Positions 7,676 to 11,807 of a stretch of DNA of 11,807 nucleotides are shown here, one piece after another; position 1 is the stretch's first letter; each line of letters opens with the position of its first letter. The DNA lies in NCBI GenBank assembly GCA_003562605.1, contig PWUG01000403.1, positions 1 through 11,807 of the forward strand, written 5' to 3'. The notes beneath the pieces are model-generated. The model saw only the letters and a list, made by a program, of their open reading frames with translations. It made no database searches and was not told where the DNA came from. A program made the position numbers and the translations under genes. This DNA is from Syntrophomonadaceae bacterium (GTDB lineage Bacteria; Bacillota_D; Dethiobacteria; DTU022).

Positions 7676-8440
7676 ATGAATTTAAATGGAAAAATTGCTC
7701 TAATTACAGGGTCAGGAAGGGGAATCGGAAAGGCAATTGCCATCGTCTTGGCCAAGCATGGGGCCGATATTGTTATTTCCGATATTGACAAGGAAAGTGC
7801 CGTGAATACCTCCCAGGAGATTGAATCCCTTGGTAGGAAATCGATTGCTGTTGAAGGCGATGTATCCCATAAATCAGATGTAGACAAGCTTGTGGCTGAA
7901 GCTGTGAATAAAATGGGGAAGGTGGATATCCTGGTCAATAATGCCGGGATTATTCGGGATTCACTGATTGACAAAATGGAAGAAGTAGCCTGGGATGCTG
8001 TGCTCAATGTCAATCTGAAGTCAGCTTTCTTGGCAACACAAGCATTAATACCGGTTTTTAGAGAGAATAAATATGGAAGGGTTGTTAACATATCTTCCAA
8101 AGCAGGTTGGGTGGGTAACGTCGGCCAGGCCAACTATACGGCATCAAAAGCCGGCATGTTGGGCCTCACATTAACAACAGCCCGGGAATTTGGTAGGTTT
8201 GTTGTGCGCGAGCAGTGCGATCTGACTTGTAATGCCATTATGCCCGGTGTAATCGATACCCCGATGACTCAAAGTGTCCCGGAAAAGGCCATGCAGTACC
8301 TGCTGTCCAATATCCCTCTGAACAGGCCCGGTCAGCCTGAAGATGTAGGGAATGCAGTTTTGTTCCTTTGCTCAGAATATGCAGGTTATATTAATGGGGC
8401 TCTCCTGCCCGTTGATGGCGGGTTCTTAATGTCTCTGTAA
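7676..8440 (+). CDS. SDR-family 3-hydroxyacyl-CoA dehydrogenase / FabG-like 3-oxoacyl reductase
   Basis: A classical short-chain dehydrogenase of 254 residues. The ATG at 7676 follows AAGGAG (7661-7666) with a 9-base gap; an in-frame TTG at 7622 has no ribosome binding site. Motifs are TGSGRGIG (11-18, cofactor loop), NNAG (88-91) and the catalytic set Asn113, Ser141, Tyr154 and Lys158. Asp36 at the end of the second strand (VISDID) favours NAD(H) over NADP(H), which fits an oxidative catabolic role rather than fatty-acid synthesis. Compared with FabG there is a short insertion, about six residues, just before TCNAIMPG (region 173-185), near the substrate loop. Together with the preceding (R)-hydratase and the upstream thiolase it would complete a beta-oxidation half-cycle. 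It is the last gene of the operon. Its stop codon overlaps an AT-rich palindrome (8436-8452). Confidence 0.9.
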   Translation: MNLNGKIALITGSGRGIGKAIAIVLAKHGADIVISDIDKESAVNTSQEIESLGRKSIAVEGDVSHKSDVDKLVAEAVNKMGKVDILVNNAGIIRDSLIDKMEEVAWDAVLNVNLKSAFLATQALIPVFRENKYGRVVNISSKAGWVGNVGQANYTASKAGMLGLTLTTAREFGRFVVREQCDLTCNAIMPGVIDTPMTQSVPEKAMQYLLSNIPLNRPGQPEDVGNAVLFLCSEYAGYINGALLPVDGGFLMSL

Positions 8441-8487
8441 AAAATTTTTACAAACAATGTATAGACGATTTTTAAAGTTTTATCTGT

Positions 8488-8496
8488 TGGTATAAT
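8488..8496 (+). promoter_or_regulatory. Extended -10 promoter candidate upstream of the permease
   Basis: TGGTATAAT combines a perfect TATAAT (8491-8496) with the TGn extension, so a poor -35 region (AT-rich, no TTGACA) can be tolerated. Transcription would start near 8503, giving a leader of about 180 bases before the permease. It lies in non-coding DNA after the SDR gene. Confidence 0.5.
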
Positions 8497-8498
8497 TC

Positions 8499-8535
8499 TT
8501 GTTAAAGTAACAATTTAGTTGTTCAGGCCTAACAA
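8499..8535. promoter_or_regulatory. Two tandem TTGTT/AACAA inverted repeats, candidate operators
   Basis: TTGTTAAAGTAACAA (8499-8513) and TTGTTCAGGCCTAACAA (8519-8535) share the same arms with spacers of 5 and 7 bases. Their centres are about 21 bases apart, two helical turns. The first lies over the predicted start site of the promoter at 8488-8496, a position suited to repression. The repeats are seen directly; the operator role is inference. Confidence 0.4.
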
Positions 8536-8559
8536 ATCGGCACTAACTTTGTTTAGAAA

Positions 8560-8594
8560 AACTTCAGATAGATACCTGATAGATACCTGAAGTT
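8560..8594. repeat. Inverted repeat enclosing an 11-bp tandem direct repeat
   Basis: AACTTCAG (8560-8567) and CTGAAGTT (8587-8594) are perfect inverted arms. Between and partly within them is GATAGATACCT repeated twice head-to-tail (8567-8577, 8578-8588), a period of about one helical turn. The block ends about 18 bases upstream of the -35-like hexamer at 8613. That is a typical place for an activator site, although as RNA from the upstream promoter it could also form a hairpin. Confidence 0.5.
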
Positions 8595-8612
8595 AAGAAA
8601 GGTGGGGTTAAA

Positions 8613-8641
8613 GTGACTTAATAATGTTAGATTAATATACT
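8613..8641 (+). promoter_or_regulatory. Second promoter candidate for the permease (sigma-70/sigma-A type)
   Basis: GTGACT (8613-8618, 4 of 6 to TTGACA) and TATACT (8636-8641, 5 of 6 to TATAAT) are separated by exactly 17 bases. Transcription would start near 8648, leaving a short leader with AAAGGAGG before the ATG at 8686. It is close to consensus but not proven. Confidence 0.4.
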
Positions 8642-8685
8642 GCACATCTTAAGAAAAACTTGGGGAAAAAGGAGGAATACTAAAA

Positions 8686-10074
8686 ATGGCACTCAAGAGA
8701 GAAGAAGGTGGAGTACAACCGCATATTAAATGGTGGAGGTTTCAAACAAGATTGCCGGGGATCCATGTAGGCATGGGATCTCCATCAGATGTTATTCAGG
8801 GAGCCATCCTTGCCACTGCTACGGCTGGAGCGGTAGCTCCCCTGATGATGAATTATTTTCAAATATCTTTTGAAGTGGCCTGGTCGGTCATGTTTTTTCA
8901 AATCTTCTGGGTCTGGGCGCACACCTTTCTTTTTGGTGAGCCCGTCGCTCCCGGCTGGATTACCCCTTTGCTACCTCTTACCCTGATCTATCTCGGCGGG
9001 TTTACCCCTGGAGTAGAGGCCGTGCAGGCGATGACCGCACTCATGCTCACCATTTCTGCAGTGTTTTTGTTCTTCGGTATCACCAAGCTCGGCGGAAAGT
9101 TCTTCGAGTGGATTCCTGTGGAATTGAGGGCTGGGATCATCTTGGGGTCGGCCATCGCGGCGTTCACGTCAGAATTTAATCGGTTCGAGACCATGCCCTA
9201 CACTCTTGGCTTTGTCTGGGCTGTGGTGTTTTTGCTCATGTTCTCACTCTGGTTTCAAAAGGCAAAAGTGAAGAACAATTTGCTTAAGTTTTTGGCATCT
9301 ATGACCTTTATTCTGGGTTTCCTGGTGGCGGCCATAGTAGGTCCGTTGGCAGGGGAACTATCATTTAATCTCCAGTGGGGCTTGACCCTCCCAATGTTCG
9401 GCGAATATCTCGCTGCGATTTCACCTTTCAGCGTGGGCTGGCCTACCTGGAACATGTATGTAGCGGCATTTCCCGTGGCCGTCATGGGTTATATCGTCGT
9501 CTTTGGGGACATGATTGTGGCCAACACCCTGCTTCATGACGCCGATGCTTCCCGGAAAGACGAAAAGATTATCATCGATCCCATCAGAACGCACTTTGCC
9601 CTGTTTTTCCGCAACATCGGGCACCTGTTGACCGGCGGTCCTTTCATTCCACTTCATGGCCCCATCTGGACGGGAGGAACGGTCTACCTTATTGAGAAAT
9701 ACAAAAACGATGGAAGAAAATATATGGATTCAATCTTTACCGGCACGATAAACTTCTACTGGCTTTGCTTCGGGCTATTTTTATTAACACCTGTTGTAAC
9801 GTTTATGATGCCCCTCTTACCGGTTGCCCTCTCCATCACATTACTTCTTACCGGGTTCGCCCTCGCCTACATTGGCATGCGCATGGTTGATACTCCCACC
9901 GGGCGGGGTTACGCTTTGTTTGTCGGCCTTGCCACGGCGACTTTTGGTCCCTTGTACGGTATTATCGTGGGAGTAGTGTTGTTCTTCCTGCTGCTAGTAC
10001 AGAGGAGACCGATGATTGCCATTCCTTATACTGAAGATGTAACTAAAGCAGACGTGCCTGATTCAGAGGAATAA
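8686..10074 (+). CDS. Polytopic membrane permease, NCS2/SulP-like fold, probable organic anion uptake
   Basis: An integral membrane protein of 462 residues. The ATG at 8686 follows AAAGGAGG at about 10 bases. I count roughly 11-12 hydrophobic segments: approximately 36-56, 62-83, 92-106, 113-132, 145-162, 173-190, 200-220, 253-278, 350-373, 377-397 and 408-435. A soluble-looking loop lies at about 285-345. The stretch GYIVVFGDMIVANTLL (268-283) resembles the conserved helix-8 region with Gly-Asp found in xanthine/uracil (NCS2) and related permeases, but the overall match is distant and the substrate cannot be named. There is no signal peptide; both ends are charged and probably cytoplasmic. 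Its place between the degradation operon and a second acyl-CoA ligase suggests uptake of the carboxylic acid used by these enzymes. It has its own promoter region and terminator, so it is probably a separate transcription unit. Confidence 0.7.
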   Translation: MALKREEGGVQPHIKWWRFQTRLPGIHVGMGSPSDVIQGAILATATAGAVAPLMMNYFQISFEVAWSVMFFQIFWVWAHTFLFGEPVAPGWITPLLPLTLIYLGGFTPGVEAVQAMTALMLTISAVFLFFGITKLGGKFFEWIPVELRAGIILGSAIAAFTSEFNRFETMPYTLGFVWAVVFLLMFSLWFQKAKVKNNLLKFLASMTFILGFLVAAIVGPLAGELSFNLQWGLTLPMFGEYLAAISPFSVGWPTWNMYVAAFPVAVMGYIVVFGDMIVANTLLHDADASRKDEKIIIDPIRTHFALFFRNIGHLLTGGPFIPLHGPIWTGGTVYLIEKYKNDGRKYMDSIFTGTINFYWLCFGLFLLTPVVTFMMPLLPVALSITLLLTGFALAYIGMRMVDTPTGRGYALFVGLATATFGPLYGIIVGVVLFFLLLVQRRPMIAIPYTEDVTKADVPDSEE

Positions 10075-10081
10075 TAATATT

Positions 10082-10121
10082 AAAAATCTGGCGGGGAAAA
10101 CACTTTCTCCGCCAGATTTTT
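10082..10121 (+). terminator. Strong intrinsic terminator after the permease gene
   Basis: AAAAATCTGGCGG (10082-10094) and CCGCCAGATTTTT (10109-10121) are perfect 13-bp complements. The stem can extend inward through GGAAA/TTTCT (one G-U pair) to about 18 bp, with an ACAC loop. The T-run and the mirrored A-run mean it could act in both directions. It ends only 21 bases before the GTG start of the next gene. Confidence 0.9.
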
Positions 10122-10142
10122 ATTGATGATGGAGGTGAGCTG

Positions 10143-11657
10143 GTGAACCTGTTGAAAAAGTTGTATGACAATTCTTCAAAAACTCCTGCCCAACAGGCTA
10201 TGGTTTTTGGAGAGGAAATTTATACGTACGGTGACCTTTTCCGTTTAGCGGAATGTCTTGCCGCCGGCCTGGTGAAAATGGGAGTAAAAGAAGGAGCGCG
10301 CGTTCTTCTTGTTTTGCCCAACTGTCCTGAATTTATTATTTCCTATTATGGCATTATGGCTTCTGGTGCGATTATTGTTCCGGTTAATCCGATTTACACG
10401 GCCCAGGAGCTGGGGATTCTCCTGTCCGATTCGGATCCGGTTGTCGTCATTACCAGCCCGGCGGTGGCGCCGACAGTCCAAAAGGCCCTGCAGGAAAGAA
10501 AAATGGCGGAAAGGCCCCTGGTTATCATTGACAGCCAGGAAAAATCCGCAGGCGTGGTTCCTTTTGATGAGCTTTTAAAGACAGACCCCCTGGCGGATCT
10601 AAATTTGGAACAGGACAGCGATAAAGTGGCCGAGTTTCTTTATACCTCTGGAACGACCGGAGAGCCGAAGGGCGCCATGCTAACCCACAGTAACCTTTAT
10701 TCCAATACAGAAACGTTTGTTGCGGAAACGGAAATGACAGCGGATGATCGTGCTTTACTGGTCGCGCCGGCATACCATGCAGCGGCCCAGACCTGCTTGA
10801 TGAATAATGCCCTTTTTGCCGGGGGAACGGTTGTCATACATGAAGGCTGGAAGGGTGCCGAGCCCGTTCTCAAATCTTTTCAGGAGGACAGGATCACCTT
10901 TTTTTTCGGTCCCCCGACCATGTATACCTTTATTGTTAACTATCCTGAACTGGACAAATACGACTGTTCATCACTGCGTCTTGCTTTTACAGGAGCCGCT
11001 TCGCTGCCGGCGGAAATATTTAAGAAATTCAGGGATATTTTTGGCTTTGAAATTATGGAAGGCTATGGTCTTTCCGAAACAACTCCTGTGGTAACGACCA
11101 ACCCCTATAAAGGATTGAAAAAAATCGGTTCTATCGGCAGGGCCATACCGGGAGTAGAGGTAAAGATATTCGATACTGATGACCAGGAAGTGCCCCGCGG
11201 GGAAGTTGGTGAAATCGTGGTCAAGGGCCCGAATGTTATGAAAGGTTATTATCAGAAACCTGGCGAAACGGCTGAGGCATTGCGCGGCGGCTGGTTCCAC
11301 ACAGGAGACCTGGCCTATATGGATGAAGGTGGATACGTTTTTATCGTGGACCGCAAGAAGGACTTGATTAACCGGGGGGGCTTGAAGGTTTACCCCCGCG
11401 AGGTGGAGGAGGTAATGTATGCTTTCCCGGGCGTTTTTGAAGTGGCTGTTGTGGGTGTAAAAGACGAGGTCATGGGTGAAGAAGCCAAAGCATACATTGT
11501 CCCAGCTGAAGGGAAAGAAATAGATTTAAAAAAGCTAAAGGAGTTTTGCACAGAAAAATTGGCCAAATACAAAGTACCCCGGTTCTTTGAACTAGTAGAG
11601 TCCCTGCCAAAAACAACTACAGGGAAGATACTGAAAAGAGAGCTGCGTTCAGAATAA
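10143..11657 (+). CDS. AMP-forming acyl-CoA ligase (second, long-chain fatty acid-CoA ligase family)
   Basis: A 504-residue ANL-superfamily ligase forming acyl-CoA with release of AMP and PPi. The start is GTG at 10143, preceded by GGAGGTGA (10131-10138). The usual motifs are intact: YTSGTTGEPKG (167-177), GYGLSET (307-313), GWFHTGD (383-389), DRKKDLINRGG (403-413) and the A10 lysine Lys495 in TTGK. It differs from the ligase at 5086 in lacking the N-terminal extension, in its substrate-pocket region (for example YHAAAQ at 211-216 against FHCQYQ in the other) and in sequence overall, so it is not a recent duplicate. It follows a strong terminator by only 21 bases, with no clear promoter between. 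Its expression therefore depends on read-through or on a promoter inside the permease gene. The substrate is unknown. Confidence 0.92.
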   Translation: MNLLKKLYDNSSKTPAQQAMVFGEEIYTYGDLFRLAECLAAGLVKMGVKEGARVLLVLPNCPEFIISYYGIMASGAIIVPVNPIYTAQELGILLSDSDPVVVITSPAVAPTVQKALQERKMAERPLVIIDSQEKSAGVVPFDELLKTDPLADLNLEQDSDKVAEFLYTSGTTGEPKGAMLTHSNLYSNTETFVAETEMTADDRALLVAPAYHAAAQTCLMNNALFAGGTVVIHEGWKGAEPVLKSFQEDRITFFFGPPTMYTFIVNYPELDKYDCSSLRLAFTGAASLPAEIFKKFRDIFGFEIMEGYGLSETTPVVTTNPYKGLKKIGSIGRAIPGVEVKIFDTDDQEVPRGEVGEIVVKGPNVMKGYYQKPGETAEALRGGWFHTGDLAYMDEGGYVFIVDRKKDLINRGGLKVYPREVEEVMYAFPGVFEVAVVGVKDEVMGEEAKAYIVPAEGKEIDLKKLKEFCTEKLAKYKVPRFFELVESLPKTTTGKILKRELRSE

Positions 11658-11807
11658 CTTATCGATATGAACGGCGGGATAGCTCAAGCAGCTTCTCTAA
11701 AATCCCAGGGATGGCAGCGGGTTTTGGGAAAGATCACAATGGTTAACCGGGGCTCTGGAGATATCTCCCGGCCTTGTTTCCGTTGGGCATTTAAATGCCC
11801 TATCCAA
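11658..11807 (+). other. Unassigned right-hand flank with several palindromes
   Basis: No gene is supported. An open frame begins at ATG 11667 and runs to the window end (47 codons), but it lacks a ribosome binding site and resembles nothing I recognise. Palindromes include GGTTAACC (11741-11748), GGAGATATCTCC (11757-11768) and a perfect 16-base GGGCATTTAAATGCCC (11785-11800). The first 100 bases are purine-rich with short GGGAT/ATCCC pairing. It may be a leader region for a gene outside the window. Confidence 0.4.

Noticed and set aside
8436..8452. AT-rich palindrome TGTAAAAAATTTTTACA overlapping the SDR stop codon, considered as a terminator
   Set aside because: The stem has almost no GC pairs and its Ts are within the stem, so it would be a very weak terminator.
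8538..8553. Second sigma-54-like element CGGCAC-N5-TTGTT upstream of the permease
   Set aside because: It lacks the leading T and has GT instead of the near-invariant GC at -12. Better sigma-70-type candidates lie nearby.
11667..11807. 47-codon open frame running off the right edge
   Set aside because: No ribosome binding site precedes the ATG and the translation resembles no known protein. A frame this short is expected by chance.

Overview
The window looks like a catabolic gene region from an anaerobic or facultative member of the Bacillota (a clostridial or Peptococcaceae-type genome is my best guess). The reasons are strong purine-rich ribosome binding sites before nearly every gene, moderate GC content with AT-rich gaps, an energy-conserving ADP-forming acyl-CoA synthetase, and a near-perfect sigma-54 promoter in front of a degradation operon. 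The taxonomic call is inference; no rRNA or marker gene is present. All eight intact genes and the one partial gene lie on the + strand.

Layout. (1) Positions 1-1927 hold the truncated alpha gene and the complete beta gene of a two-subunit ADP-forming acyl-CoA synthetase, overlapping by 8 bases. (2) Positions 1928-2354 are an AT-rich regulatory gap with a sigma-54 promoter (TGGCAC-N5-TTGCA at 2238-2253) and an upstream inverted repeat. (3) Positions 2355-8440 form a tightly spaced five-gene operon: an HMG-CoA-synthase-like/DUF35 fusion, an SCP-x/BbsB-type thiolase, an AMP-forming acyl-CoA ligase, a two-hot-dog hydratase-2 (MaoC) protein, and a FabG-like SDR dehydrogenase. (4) Positions 8441-8685 are a second regulatory gap with two candidate sigma-70-type promoters and several inverted and direct repeats. 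(5) Positions 8686-10074 encode a polytopic permease resembling the NCS2/SulP fold, followed by a strong intrinsic terminator. (6) Positions 10143-11657 encode a second AMP-forming acyl-CoA ligase. The last 150 bases hold no recognisable gene.

How the genes may work together (inference). The permease would import a carboxylic acid and a ligase would activate it to its CoA thioester. The hydratase-2, SDR dehydrogenase and SCP-x-type thiolase would then carry out hydration, oxidation and thiolysis. This is the same enzyme trio that animal peroxisomes use (MFE-2 plus SCPx) for 2-methyl-branched and bulky acyl-CoAs. The ADP-forming synthetase could recover ATP from the acyl-CoA products. No acyl-CoA dehydrogenase is visible.

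The most unusual element is the first operon gene. Its HMG-CoA-synthase-like domain appears to have lost all three catalytic residues (Glu, Cys, His) while staying fused to a zinc-ribbon/OB DUF35 domain and sitting next to the thiolase. This suggests a non-catalytic scaffold or CoA-handling partner, as in the archaeal thiolase/HMGCS/DUF35 complex and BbsAB, but built from a dead synthase.
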